From assembly GCA_022703585.1 (NCBI GenBank), contig JAKLDJ010000006.1, positions 69,696-124,633 of the forward strand: a stretch of DNA of 54,938 nt, read 5' to 3'. The notes below the pieces were generated by a model that saw only the letters and a list, made by a program, of their open reading frames with translations, was not told where the DNA came from and searched no databases. The position numbers and the translations under genes were made by a program. The DNA comes from Candidatus Omnitrophota bacterium (GTDB lineage: Bacteria; Omnitrophota; Gorgyraeia; Zapsychrales; JAKLDJ01). This document shows, one piece after another, positions 1 through 8,758 of the stretch. The number at the start of each line of letters is the position of its first letter. Within the stretch, counting starts at the first letter, position 1.

Positions 1-1608
1 GCCAAACGTTTCGGCCAACCAATCCTGGCAGGAGAGGTGGTCGCGGGGATTTTGCTGGGCCCGTTGGTTTTTGGAAGAATATCACCTGCCTGGAGGGAGG
101 TGTTTTTCCCGTCTCAAGGCGTATCGCCCTACCTTTTACAGGGAATTTCATGGCTCTGTGCTCTTTTTTTGCTGCTGATCACCGGCCTTGAGATTGATTT
201 TCGCGCTTCATTGCAATACGGAAAGCAGAATGTCCTCACCTCGCTTTTTGGATTCCTCTTTCCTTTTTTGGGCATATACGCCCTGTCGTCTTTTTTGCCG
301 AGCCATTTTTATTCTCCTTCGGCGAATGTCCTTCATACGGATCTGTTGATGGCAACGGCCCTGTCGGTTTCTTCGGTTCCGGTTATCGGTAAAATTCTTT
401 TTGATTTAAAGATATTCCGGTCGAATGTTGGGCTCAACATCATTACCTCAAGCGTTGTAAGCGATATCTGGGAATGGTCGACGCTCCTCATTATTATTTC
501 GATGATTAGCCATGGGAGTATTTCGGCTATCACCGCCGCGCAACCGGTGATTGTCATGATTATGCTTTTATTGATAACGCTGACGATGGGCCGACGCATC
601 ACTGAAAAGTTTTTTGAATCCATGGGTATTCAGATGAAGGATACCGCGGGGGTTTTAGCGCTCCTGTTTTCGCTGACGCTTTTAAACGGCGCTATCGCTC
701 ATTTGTTGGGAATCCACGTTGCCTTTGGGGCATTTTTAACCGGGCTAATGGTCGGAGAATCGGATTGGATTACGCCGTATATGCGCCAGTCCATACGGGA
801 TTTTATTTTTGGCGTCTTTGCCCCCATATTTTTTGTCCTTATCGGAATGGAATTGCGGATAGGAAGCGCCGCCGATTGGTTTTATATCTTTTTATTGATG
901 GTGGTTGCTTCTATGGGAAAGATCGGCGGGGCTTTCTTGGGGGCTTTATTAGGTGGTATTGGGCGAAAGAATGCCCTGGCGGTCGGTTGCGGCTTAAACG
1001 CGCAAGGGGCTATGGGAATTGTTGTGGCTCTTATCGGCGCCGAAATGAAGGTTTTTAATGAATCCGTTTTTTCGGTCATCGTCATGATTTGCATATTGTC
1101 CTCGCTTCTGGTCGGGCCGTCTCTCAAGTGGGCTATCCGGGGTGTGCGTAGGCCCCTGGCTAACTTTTTTGACCGCAAACACCTCTTTATTGATACCCCC
1201 GGCATGACAAAAAGAGAAGTTATTAACAATATGGTCCGGCTGATGGCGGAACGCAAGATTATTTTAGATCCCGGCGAAATCAGCAGGGCGATATGGGAAC
1301 GCGAAGAGTCGCTTAGTACTGCCATCGGCGATGGGGTAGCATTGCCGCATGCCCGGATTCCGGATCTTAAAGTGCCGATTTTGTGTTTTTTTAAACTGGA
1401 AAAACCGGTTGACTTTGACAGCCCGGATAATATTCCCGTCCAGCTGGTTTTTCTTGAACTAACGGATAGTAATGACCAGGGCATGCAATTAAGCCTTATC
1501 TCGCAGGTGGCGCGCTTTTTATCGTCCAAGAAGAATACCGAACGGCTCTTCGACTGCAGAAGAGAAGAAGAGATTCATGATATCTTAGCATTTGACGAAG
1601 CGATTTAG
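1..1608 (+). CDS. CPA2-type cation/proton antiporter fused to PTS EIIA domain (5' partial)
   Basis: Monovalent cation:proton antiporter of the CPA2 (KefB/NapA-like) family in the inner membrane. The frame is open from base 1 and already reads antiporter sequence (AKRFGQPILAGEVVAGILLG), so the true start lies upstream; only the beginning of the first helix region should be missing. About ten hydrophobic segments follow up to about base 1150. From about base 1200 the protein changes to a soluble domain of about 130 residues typical of PTS EIIA type 2 (fructose/nitrogen class), with the phosphorylatable His in GVALPHARIPDL. Known: EIIA domains are phosphorylated by HPr/NPr and can control transporters. 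Inferred: transport is gated by PTS phosphorylation or by metabolic state. The fusion is unusual but the frame is continuous, so I see no assembly error. The exact ion (Na+ or K+) cannot be told. Confidence 0.85.
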   Translation, partial: AKRFGQPILAGEVVAGILLGPLVFGRISPAWREVFFPSQGVSPYLLQGISWLCALFLLLITGLEIDFRASLQYGKQNVLTSLFGFLFPFLGIYALSSFLPSHFYSPSANVLHTDLLMATALSVSSVPVIGKILFDLKIFRSNVGLNIITSSVVSDIWEWSTLLIIISMISHGSISAITAAQPVIVMIMLLLITLTMGRRITEKFFESMGIQMKDTAGVLALLFSLTLLNGAIAHLLGIHVAFGAFLTGLMVGESDWITPYMRQSIRDFIFGVFAPIFFVLIGMELRIGSAADWFYIFLLMVVASMGKIGGAFLGALLGGIGRKNALAVGCGLNAQGAMGIVVALIGAEMKVFNESVFSVIVMICILSSLLVGPSLKWAIRGVRRPLANFFDRKHLFIDTPGMTKREVINNMVRLMAERKIILDPGEISRAIWEREESLSTAIGDGVALPHARIPDLKVPILCFFKLEKPVDFDSPDNIPVQLVFLELTDSNDQGMQLSLISQVARFLSSKKNTERLFDCRREEEIHDILAFDEAI

Positions 1609-1641
1609 AAACAGGGATTGCGCCAAAGCGCAGGGAAACGT

Positions 1642-1686
1642 AATGGGCCCCGCCCGCCATTGGTTTAATGGCGGGCGGGGCCCATT
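1642..1686. terminator. Perfect 19-bp palindrome, bidirectional terminator
   Basis: Arms at 1642-1660 and 1668-1686 are perfectly complementary around a 7-nt loop (TGGTTTA). It lies between the convergent antiporter and ferredoxin genes, so it can end both. T-tracts are weak on both sides (TATTTAAA on the plus side), so it may act by stem strength or protect mRNA 3' ends. Confidence 0.75.
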
Positions 1687-1705
1687 TATTTAAACGAAAT
1701 TAATT

Positions 1706-1981
1706 TTACTTCGCGAGAGGAGTCTTCTTTTGATTGATGGGGGGAAGCGTTTTTGATTTCGTCGCATTGAGGGCAATATAGCTCTTGAATTTTTCGGGAA
1801 CATCCTCTTGTGCGCAAATGGCATGGACGGGGCACTCGGAAACGCAGGCGCCGCAATCAATGCAAACATCCGGATCAATGACAAGCATTTCGGCATCCTC
1901 ACGAAAAGCCTCGACCGGGCACACGACACAGCAGTTAGTATATTTGCACTTTAAACAAGGTTCCGTAACGACATGGGGCAT
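1706..1981 (-). CDS. fdxA: 7Fe-type (3Fe-4S/4Fe-4S) ferredoxin
   Basis: Small 91-residue electron carrier of the Azotobacter FdI / FdxA class. The N-terminus reads CLKCKYTNCCVVCPVEAF, with Cys9, Cys12, Cys17 and Cys21. The second cluster has Cys40, Cys43, Cys46 and Cys50 (CIDCGACVSECP). In FdI the equivalents of Cys9, Cys17 and Cys50 hold the [3Fe-4S] cluster and those of Cys21/40/43/46 the [4Fe-4S] cluster; the FdI free cysteine Cys24 is Ala here. The FdI-like tail (VPEKFKSYIALNA) is present but the protein stops early, without the long FdI C-terminus. The start is supported by AGGAGG eight bases upstream. It is a single gene with its own promoter; its redox partner is not evident from the context. 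Confidence 0.92.
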   Translation of the reverse strand: MPHVVTEPCLKCKYTNCCVVCPVEAFREDAEMLVIDPDVCIDCGACVSECPVHAICAQEDVPEKFKSYIALNATKSKTLPPINQKKTPLAK

Positions 1982-2025
1982 TGCATTAACCTCCTGTTGG
2001 CGTTTTTTTTAAATCTAACTTTTCT

Positions 2026-2054
2026 ATGCTACCAAATAATTTTTTGACTGTCAA
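2026..2054 (-). promoter_or_regulatory. Sigma70-type promoter of the ferredoxin gene
   Basis: On the minus strand, TTGACA (2049-2054), a 17-nt spacer and TAGCAT (2026-2031). The -35 is part of a small palindrome TTGACTGTCAA (2044-2054). Confidence 0.65.
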
Positions 2055-2081
2055 CCGACAAAATATAAAATCCGCAGGATT

Positions 2082-3584
2082 TCAAAGTGAAGCGGGTTTG
2101 TCTTGGGTTAAGGTATCAATATCAGCGGTCGGATTTGAAGATTTCTTAATGCGCGCCCCGATTTTCTTAAGAAAATAATCGATAAAAGCACCCAGCCCGT
2201 AAAGTTTACGTAAGAGATCCCCGATACTTCTGATAGAAATAAGCATCCGCCACATCTGCGCCGGGCGAAGATAAAATTCTTTTAATCCGATGTCAATGAG
2301 GGCATCAATTTCTTCGCTGGTCAATTGCGGATAACTCAGAAGAGTGCGCTGTTCCTTTTGCGGAGTAAGCCATTCGCGCCAATCTTTAGGGATCAGATAC
2401 CCGTTTTCTTTCGCCCACTGATACAGGATTGTGCCTGGATACGTGGCGATGCCGGTGATTTGTATGGTATCTAACGGTAAAGATTTTGCCAGGTCAATGG
2501 TTGCGCGCGCACTTTCTTTTGTCTCTCCCGGTGCGCCGATCATAAAACAGCCGTGGATGGTAAACCCCAGTTCGTGGGCGTATTTCGCGTAGCGGCGTGC
2601 CATCTCGACACTGACGCCGCCTTTACGCACGGCACGTAGCGCCTCATCGGTGCCGAATTCAAATCCGGTCATCAGCATCCGGCAATTGGCTTTTTTCATC
2701 AACGGCAAAAGCTCAAGATCGGCATTAATGCGCATATTACAGGACCAGCAGATCTTTTTGTGAATTCCCCTTCGAATAATTTCTTCGCAAACGGCGACAG
2801 CATGATTTTTGTCAGCGGTGAACGTGTCGGTTTCAAACATAATTTCGCGGATTTGCGGATACAATTTCAGGTCGTATTCTATTTCGTCAACGACCAGTTT
2901 GGCGTCCCGGCTGCGGGCGCGATGGCCGTAGAGAAGTTGAGGGTCCCGGCAAAAGGAGCAGCCGTTGTTGCAGCCGCGGCCGGAAAGAAGCGTCAGAAAA
3001 GGAAATTTCTTACCCGCATCCGGATACCATTCGGGTTTAATCAGCTGCCAGGCAGGAAAGGGGAGTTCGTTGACGTCGATGTCCGGGCGAGGGGGATTGT
3101 TAATAGTTTTTGACCCATCCCGCCAGGATAATCCGAGAATTTCAGGCGGCTTTATCCCGCTGGCGAGATCGCGCAAGGTGTAGTCGTATTCACGGCGCAA
3201 AATGTAGTCAACGGTGCCGCGGCTGATTTCAAAGGTGTTTTCGGCTTCAGCGGTAACGTGTTGTCCCAAGAACGCAACCTTGCAATTTGTCTGTTCCTTG
3301 ATTGCTTTAGCTTGGGCGATATCCTCGTAAATCGAAGGGGTGGTGGCGTGGATGACTAATAGCTGGGGCTTAAAATCTTTGGCCAGGGCAAGCGACTGTT
3401 CAGGCGTGAAATTCCGGGCGGCGGCCTCGACAAAGGAAACATCATGGCCGGCATTAATCAAAACCTGCGCGGCCACCAGTAAATAATCGGGATGGCGCTG
3501 AACGCGTCCTCTAGATTTGGCTGCCCAGCGGGCCACGCGCACAAAATTATCGCCATAAGAAGGATTTAGTATCAGGATTTTCAT
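2082..3584 (-). CDS. B12-binding-domain radical SAM protein
   Basis: Radical SAM enzyme with an N-terminal cobalamin-binding (Rossmann) domain (MKILILNPSYGDNF...) and a central radical SAM domain with CNNGCSFC (CX3CX2C for the [4Fe-4S] cluster), about 500 residues. The family includes HpnJ-like hopanoid enzymes, P-methylases and other B12-dependent methyltransferases; the substrate cannot be read from sequence. The C-terminal ~100 residues are Lys/Arg-rich and probably hold substrate-recognition elements. An in-frame ATG exists 24 bases upstream (3608), but it overlaps the -10 of the best promoter, and the ATG at 3584 has AAAGG seven bases upstream, so I choose 3584. It is transcribed divergently from acnA and is not part of an obvious operon. 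Confidence 0.85.
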   Translation of the reverse strand: MKILILNPSYGDNFVRVARWAAKSRGRVQRHPDYLLVAAQVLINAGHDVSFVEAAARNFTPEQSLALAKDFKPQLLVIHATTPSIYEDIAQAKAIKEQTNCKVAFLGQHVTAEAENTFEISRGTVDYILRREYDYTLRDLASGIKPPEILGLSWRDGSKTINNPPRPDIDVNELPFPAWQLIKPEWYPDAGKKFPFLTLLSGRGCNNGCSFCRDPQLLYGHRARSRDAKLVVDEIEYDLKLYPQIREIMFETDTFTADKNHAVAVCEEIIRRGIHKKICWSCNMRINADLELLPLMKKANCRMLMTGFEFGTDEALRAVRKGGVSVEMARRYAKYAHELGFTIHGCFMIGAPGETKESARATIDLAKSLPLDTIQITGIATYPGTILYQWAKENGYLIPKDWREWLTPQKEQRTLLSYPQLTSEEIDALIDIGLKEFYLRPAQMWRMLISIRSIGDLLRKLYGLGAFIDYFLKKIGARIKKSSNPTADIDTLTQDKPASL

Positions 3585-3606
3585 ATTTTTACCTTTAAGA
3601 CGTTTC

Positions 3607-3635
3607 ATGATACTCTTAAAATTACTCTAGTTCAA
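3607..3635 (-). promoter_or_regulatory. Promoter of the B12-radical SAM gene
   Basis: On the minus strand, TTGAAC (3630-3635), 17 nt, TATCAT (3607-3612). The -10 covers the upstream in-frame ATG at 3608, which argues for translation starting at 3584. Confidence 0.45.
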
Positions 3636-3667
3636 GATTATTTTAGGGTGTAAACTTAAAATGGTTG

Positions 3668-3696
3668 TTGACGCGCAAACATCCGTTTAATATAAT
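3668..3696 (+). promoter_or_regulatory. Sigma70-type promoter of acnA
   Basis: TTGACG (3668-3673), a 17-nt spacer, then a consensus TATAAT (3691-3696), about 50 nt before the acnA ATG. This is one of the best promoter matches in the window. Confidence 0.8.
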
Positions 3697-3746
3697 GCAA
3701 CGAAACAACTCGCTCAACGTATTCTTACTACCGTCGGGAAATTTTA

Positions 3747-6446
3747 ATGAGCTCAGCCTATAATCCGCAGGAAACAAAAATCACCCTTAAGACCGCTTCG
3801 GGCCGTGTCACTATCTTTAGCCTGAAAAAGACGGAAAAGCTCGGTTTGGACCAGATAGGTCGCCTACCGTATTCTATTCGGATCCTTCTTGAAAATGCCC
3901 TTCGAAACTGCGACGGTTATCAGGTCACTGTCGAAGATATCCGCAGATTAGCGAATTGGTCGCCGCGATCCGGCGCATCCGGTGAAATCGCTTTTAAGCC
4001 GGGACGGGTGATTTTGCAGGATTTTACCGGTGTGCCTTGTGTTGTTGATCTCGCGGCCATGCGTTCGGCCATCAAGCGCATGGGCGGCGATTATAAAAAG
4101 GTGAACCCCAAGGTTGCCTGTGACCTGGTCATTGACCATTCGCTGCAGGTTGATGCCTTTGGTTCAAAAGAGGCATTTGCGATTAACCTAAAAAAAGAAT
4201 TTGAACGTAACCAAGAACGCTACGAATTTCTAAAATGGGGCCAGAATACTTTTAAGAATTTCCGGGTTATCCCGCCAGCGACGGGCATTATCCATCAAAT
4301 TAACTTAGAATATCTCGCTAAAGGCGTTCTTTCAAAAAAAGTCGGCAAAGAAACGATTATTTATCCGGACACGCTGGTCGGTACCGATAGCCACACCACC
4401 ATGATTAACGGGCTTGGAATCGTCGGCTGGGGCGTCGGCGGCATTGAGGCCGAGGCGGTTATGCTTGGGGAACCCATTTATATGCTTTTGCCGGAAGTCA
4501 TCGGGGTTAAGTTGAGAGGAACGCTTAAAGAAAATGTCAATGCCACCGATTTGGTTTTGACGGTAACGCAATTGCTGCGCAAAAAAGGGGTGGTGGGAAA
4601 ATTTGTTGAATTCTTTGGTGATGGTTTAGATGCACTCACCCTTGCCGACCGCGCGACGGTTGCCAACATGGCACCCGAATATGGCGCGACCATGGGGATA
4701 TTTCCCGTTGATCAGGAAACATTGAATTATTATAAAATCACCGGCCGAAGCTTAAAAGAAATCGATCTCATCGAGCGCTATTTTAAAGAACAGGGATTGT
4801 TCCGCCGGTCAGGAGATCCTGATGCAGAATTCAGCGATGTGCTAAAAATAGATTTAAACACAATCGAGCCAAGCTTAGCCGGACCTAAGCGGCCCCATGA
4901 CTGGGTGCCGTTAAGCACCGCGAAAGACGAATTTAAAAAGTCTTTTACCGCGCCCGTTGCCGAGCGTGGGTTTAGCATAAAAGAAAATAATTTATATAAA
5001 ACCACAACTGTATCGGGTTCGAATGAAAAGATTTCCCACGGCTCGGTTGTCCTTGCCGCCATTACCAGCTGCGCCAATACTTCGAATCCCTCTGTTTTGA
5101 TCGGGGCAGGGCTTTTGGCGCGTAATGCCGTCAAAAAAGGGCTCAACGTTAAAAGTTACGTCAAGACTAGCTTTGCTCCGGGCTCCCGCGTCGTTACCGA
5201 TTATTTGAAAGACGCCGGCCTTTTGACCTATTTTGATAAATTGGGATTTAATATTGTCGGCTACGGATGCACCACCTGTATTGGCAACAGCGGCCCCTTG
5301 CCCGAAAATGTTGCCAAGGCTATCAAAGAAAATAACCTGATTGCCTGCGGTGTTCTAAGCGGTAATCGGAATTTTGAAGGACGCATTAATCCGTTAGTCC
5401 AGGCCAATTATCTGGCAAGCCCGGCGCTGGTAATTGCCTATGCATTAGCCGGTAGCATGAATATTGATTTTGAGTATGAGCCTCTCGGTAAAGATAGGAA
5501 AGAGAATAATATATTTTTAAGAGATATCTGGCCTGCCCAAAAAGAGATTGATGCGATTATCGCAAAATCGGTTTGCGCGAAAGCCTTTAAATCTCGTTAC
5601 AAAAACGTTTTAAAAGGCGATTCAAATTGGCAGGCGATTAAAACCAAGAAAGGCGATATCTTCGACTGGAAAGAGGAAAGCACCTACATTCAAGAGCCGC
5701 CGTTTTTTGTTAATCTTAAAAACGCGTCGCAGCCGGTTGCCGGCATTTCCGGAGCGCGGGTATTAGCGGTTCTGGGGGATTCGGTTACCACAGACCATAT
5801 TTCGCCCGCGGGGGCCATTTCTCCGGCCAGCTCTGCCGGAATTTACCTGCAAAAAAAAGGAGTATTGCCAAAAGATTTCAACAGTTACGGCAGCCGTCGC
5901 GGCAATGATAAGGTGATGACGCGCGGCACGTTTGCCAACACCCGGCTCCGCAATTTCCTTGCTCCCGAGAAAGAAGGTCCCTGGACGGTTTATTTTCCGG
6001 AAAATAAATTGATGACTATTTTTGAGGCCTGTGAGCTCTACAAGAAGAATAACATTCCGTTGGTTGTTCTGGCCGGTAAAGAGTACGGTACGGGTTCAAG
6101 CCGTGATTGGGCAGCCAAGGGGGCGGCGCTTTTAGGCGTGCGCGTTGTTTTGACGGAAAGTTTTGAACGTATTCACCGCAGCAACTTAGTCGGGATGGGT
6201 GTTTTACCGCTGGAATTTATCCCCGGCGAATCCCGCTTAAGCCTGGGATTAAAGGGAGATGAAATTTTTGATTTTAAGAATTTAAATAACGCGATTAAGC
6301 CGCGGCAGGAGATTGCTGTTACGGCGAAATCATCTGACGGCTCAACAAAAGAATTTAAGGCCATTGCCCGTATCGACACTCCCGTCGAGGCGGATTACTA
6401 CCGCAACGGCGGTATTTTGCCTACCATCCTTCGGAAACTCATATAA
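3747..6446 (+). CDS. acnA: Aconitate hydratase A
   Basis: Converts citrate to isocitrate through cis-aconitate in the cytoplasm (TCA cycle or glutamate supply). The protein has 899 residues, the normal length of the AcnA/IRP1 class. The [4Fe-4S] ligands are visible: Cys442 in ITSCANTSNPS, and Cys508 and Cys511 in GYGCTTCIGNSG, close to Cys437/503/506 of IRP1. The C-terminal swivel domain carries the substrate-binding GTGSSRDWAAKG. The AcnA class can act as an iron-responsive RNA binder when the cluster is lost; whether this one does is unknown. It is monocistronic, with its own promoter, and converges on the minus-strand pilin operon. No citrate synthase or isocitrate dehydrogenase is nearby. 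Confidence 0.97.
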   Translation: MSSAYNPQETKITLKTASGRVTIFSLKKTEKLGLDQIGRLPYSIRILLENALRNCDGYQVTVEDIRRLANWSPRSGASGEIAFKPGRVILQDFTGVPCVVDLAAMRSAIKRMGGDYKKVNPKVACDLVIDHSLQVDAFGSKEAFAINLKKEFERNQERYEFLKWGQNTFKNFRVIPPATGIIHQINLEYLAKGVLSKKVGKETIIYPDTLVGTDSHTTMINGLGIVGWGVGGIEAEAVMLGEPIYMLLPEVIGVKLRGTLKENVNATDLVLTVTQLLRKKGVVGKFVEFFGDGLDALTLADRATVANMAPEYGATMGIFPVDQETLNYYKITGRSLKEIDLIERYFKEQGLFRRSGDPDAEFSDVLKIDLNTIEPSLAGPKRPHDWVPLSTAKDEFKKSFTAPVAERGFSIKENNLYKTTTVSGSNEKISHGSVVLAAITSCANTSNPSVLIGAGLLARNAVKKGLNVKSYVKTSFAPGSRVVTDYLKDAGLLTYFDKLGFNIVGYGCTTCIGNSGPLPENVAKAIKENNLIACGVLSGNRNFEGRINPLVQANYLASPALVIAYALAGSMNIDFEYEPLGKDRKENNIFLRDIWPAQKEIDAIIAKSVCAKAFKSRYKNVLKGDSNWQAIKTKKGDIFDWKEESTYIQEPPFFVNLKNASQPVAGISGARVLAVLGDSVTTDHISPAGAISPASSAGIYLQKKGVLPKDFNSYGSRRGNDKVMTRGTFANTRLRNFLAPEKEGPWTVYFPENKLMTIFEACELYKKNNIPLVVLAGKEYGTGSSRDWAAKGAALLGVRVVLTESFERIHRSNLVGMGVLPLEFIPGESRLSLGLKGDEIFDFKNLNNAIKPRQEIAVTAKSSDGSTKEFKAIARIDTPVEADYYRNGGILPTILRKLI

Positions 6447-6484
6447 AAAAACACCCCTGAGCGTTTTCATCAGCCTCAAGGGTG
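6445..6484 (-). terminator. Intrinsic terminator of the pilin operon
   Basis: On the minus strand, a 10-bp stem with one mismatch (arms 6475-6484 and 6452-6461) is followed directly by seven T residues (plus-strand A run at 6445-6451). It lies 34 nt after the last gene of the minus-strand operon and overlaps the acnA stop. Confidence 0.8.
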
Positions 6485-6517
6485 CGGGCGTTGAAACAAC
6501 CACGAAAATTGACGGGT

Positions 6518-6931
6518 CTATTTTTGTTTCAGTAATATATTGACCTTGCTGATTAAGTCAGCCAGATAGTCGTCACTACGAACAATGATGGGCGAACGGT
6601 CTCGTTTGCCATCTATGATTTCCTGAAGTTCCCGGGTGACTCTTCCCAAGGGCCCGGCAAAACGATTGCTGACCTTGTAGCACCAGTGGACTAGGATAAA
6701 GCTGCAAAACAAAACAATCCCAAATATAAAAATACCTGCCACCCGCGCCTGCTCAGGTGTTACCAGGCGCTGCAGGCCGGTGGTCTGGCTTAAGAGGTCA
6801 ATGATAAGATAAAAAAGCAGCAGGGTGACGACTAAAATAAGGATAATGTTTGTCACCAGGGCGGGCATTAAAATTTCTTTTTGAAATTCATTTGCCAGGA
6901 AGAATTTTTTACGTTTCTGTTCGTTTTTCAT
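6518..6931 (-). CDS. Two-helix membrane protein with HAMP-like linker
   Basis: Protein of 137 residues. A charged N-terminus is followed by a first hydrophobic segment (about 23-47), a short external loop (about 48-62), a second segment (about 64-85) and a cytoplasmic stretch (NRFAGPLGRVTRELQEIIDG) that resembles the start of a HAMP linker, with the usual Pro after the second helix and amphipathic helices. No output domain (kinase, methyl-acceptor or GGDEF) follows, so it is either a stand-alone HAMP-like signal relay or a structural protein. It has a strong ribosome site (AGGAGG), lies 57 nt after the PilX-like gene and is the last gene before the operon terminator, so it probably serves the pilin system. 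Function unknown. Confidence 0.6.
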   Translation of the reverse strand: MKNEQKRKKFFLANEFQKEILMPALVTNIILILVVTLLLFYLIIDLLSQTTGLQRLVTPEQARVAGIFIFGIVLFCSFILVHWCYKVSNRFAGPLGRVTRELQEIIDGKRDRSPIIVRSDDYLADLISKVNILLKQK

Positions 6932-6988
6932 TCGGTAACCCTCCTGTATTTACATGCTAAAAATAAATTGATGAATACAATCATGGCT

Positions 6989-8716
6989 TTATTCAAACGG
7001 CCCTACATTAATTCGTTCCACTGAATATACCTCGATATACGGCGAGTCCCAGTTGATGTCCTCAGCCCTCATTCCTACGCCTGCTCCCGGGGCCGGGCCG
7101 AAGAGCAATTCGCCATGCCCGCGCGACCTTGTTAATTCAATCGCCTGTATGGGCACATCAGCTTGCGGGGTGCAGCTTTGACCTTGAGTGCAAAAGGGGC
7201 CGATATACAAATCCCCGGAGAAATCCCGTCCGATTTTGAAGCAGTCATTTGAGCTAGTGCAGGTATCAGGACATAGCCCCAGGGGTGGAGCAAGCGGCGG
7301 GTTATAAGTGTAGGTTGTGCATGGGATGTCATGGGTAAGCGTTGCGTAATTGTTGGCAGGGTCGGGATTGCTTACAAAGGAAACAAATGCCCCATAAGCG
7401 GGCTGTACGTAGCTACGCAGAGGAATATCTCCCGGGCTGATATAGACACCCTGGGCAGTACCGACGGGGTCGTCCGGGTTATACTCGATATTTTGTACCT
7501 CGTGGGACAATCCCCAATCATGGTTATTCCAAGTTCCCGTGGGAATGTCCATCGAAGTACCGTATTGTTCAATAAAATTCATAGGGTAATGCGGACCGTT
7601 TTCATTGACATTTGGATAAGCATACCAGTTATGCGCAATCGAGTCTTCGATTGTTGACGGAGGCATATCATTCTTGTCGATTTTAACAACTGATCTGCCG
7701 CTTATATTAACAACAATGCTCTCGCTTGGTAGCGCATTATCATAATTCAGGGTGAGATGGACATTGTAAAATCCCGGGGGCAAGAAAGGCTTGATAACCC
7801 GCCCTCCGTAAGGGTAATTTATGTCTGTTAGATCACGGATGCCGGTAAAATAGATAGGAGGTTTGTCTCCGCCGATAACATTGGTCCCAAGGCGGTGGCC
7901 GCCCCAGCCGGCTGAGGTCCTAAGGAATGGGTCTCTGTCTGCTGTCTGCCATTTAGGAGTCATGGGATCGTCGGTATTGTATACCCATTTAAGCGGATGG
8001 GGGAAATAAAGAAAGGTGACTTTGGATTGAACAATGGCTGAACTCTTCACTTTCTTAGTCGGATCATCTCTGTCTCTGTCCCACACAAAACCTTTCGACT
8101 CAATGATATATTGAAAAAAACCCCAACCCAAAGGTCCAACTCCATCCGGGGTGCTTGGGGAATATGCTTTAAGATAGACATGGCCTGAACCGGGAGGAAT
8201 AGCTTCAAATTCAGGATTTGTCGCATTGCGCACAATGCGAACCCTAAAGCCCTCATTTCGATTCGGCTTTGGCAGGCACCATGGGCCGCCCGGACATATA
8301 TCATTAGGAATCTCCAGGTCAATGTCGTGGGGTAGCGGTGTGCTGTCTTCTGCCTGGTAGATTTGCGATAACGGACACAGAGGAGAGGGGGTTGGGATAA
8401 AAAGCGGACATTTGTGGTACCAAGTTTGGCCGACGAGATATTGTTCGTAGTGCCCGGAAAAACGGTACAAGTCTGCCGCAAGCTCATTGATGGCAAAGTT
8501 TACTCCTGCCTGGGCCAAGGATTCTGCCCGTATGCGGTCCTCATCTCTTTGATACAAAAGAGAATCGGAGACGGCTAAATTGAAAATAACGGTCAGAATC
8601 ATGATGACAAAAATCATGACGGCATAACTGAGGATAAGTGCTTGCCCTTTTTGATTTGCCATGATTGGGTATTCTTTTTGCAGAATTCTTTTTTTTATTC
8701 TTTTGTCGATATCCAT
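6989..8716 (-). CDS. PilX-like minor pilin-associated protein
   Basis: Large (575-residue) type IV pilus/pseudopilus-associated protein. The N-terminus is basic and contains KGQALILSYAVMIFVIMILT, a PilX_N-like transmembrane helix, followed by the usual amphipathic segment (RIRAESLAQAGVNFAINELA). The rest is a predicted extracytoplasmic domain rich in Pro, Tyr and Asp, with a Cys-rich patch near the C-terminus (CTTYTYN, LCPDTCTSSNDCFKIG). Known: PilX-type proteins prime pilus assembly and carry adhesion or display domains. The start at 8716 has GGAGAG ten bases upstream; an internal ATG (8662, MANQKGQ) would also give a complete PilX N-terminus but has a weaker ribosome site. It lies 42 nt after the Hint-prepilin and 57 nt before the two-helix protein, in one operon. 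Confidence 0.65.
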   Translation of the reverse strand: MDIDKRIKKRILQKEYPIMANQKGQALILSYAVMIFVIMILTVIFNLAVSDSLLYQRDEDRIRAESLAQAGVNFAINELAADLYRFSGHYEQYLVGQTWYHKCPLFIPTPSPLCPLSQIYQAEDSTPLPHDIDLEIPNDICPGGPWCLPKPNRNEGFRVRIVRNATNPEFEAIPPGSGHVYLKAYSPSTPDGVGPLGWGFFQYIIESKGFVWDRDRDDPTKKVKSSAIVQSKVTFLYFPHPLKWVYNTDDPMTPKWQTADRDPFLRTSAGWGGHRLGTNVIGGDKPPIYFTGIRDLTDINYPYGGRVIKPFLPPGFYNVHLTLNYDNALPSESIVVNISGRSVVKIDKNDMPPSTIEDSIAHNWYAYPNVNENGPHYPMNFIEQYGTSMDIPTGTWNNHDWGLSHEVQNIEYNPDDPVGTAQGVYISPGDIPLRSYVQPAYGAFVSFVSNPDPANNYATLTHDIPCTTYTYNPPLAPPLGLCPDTCTSSNDCFKIGRDFSGDLYIGPFCTQGQSCTPQADVPIQAIELTRSRGHGELLFGPAPGAGVGMRAEDINWDSPYIEVYSVERINVGPFE

Positions 8717-8758
8717 CTTAAATTGACTCTCCGATTACGATTGTTTTTTACGAGAAAT

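Noticed and set aside
882-1529. Minus-strand open frame of 215 codons
   Set aside because: It lies inside the antiporter-EIIA gene; its translation is low-quality, with no motifs and no ribosome site.
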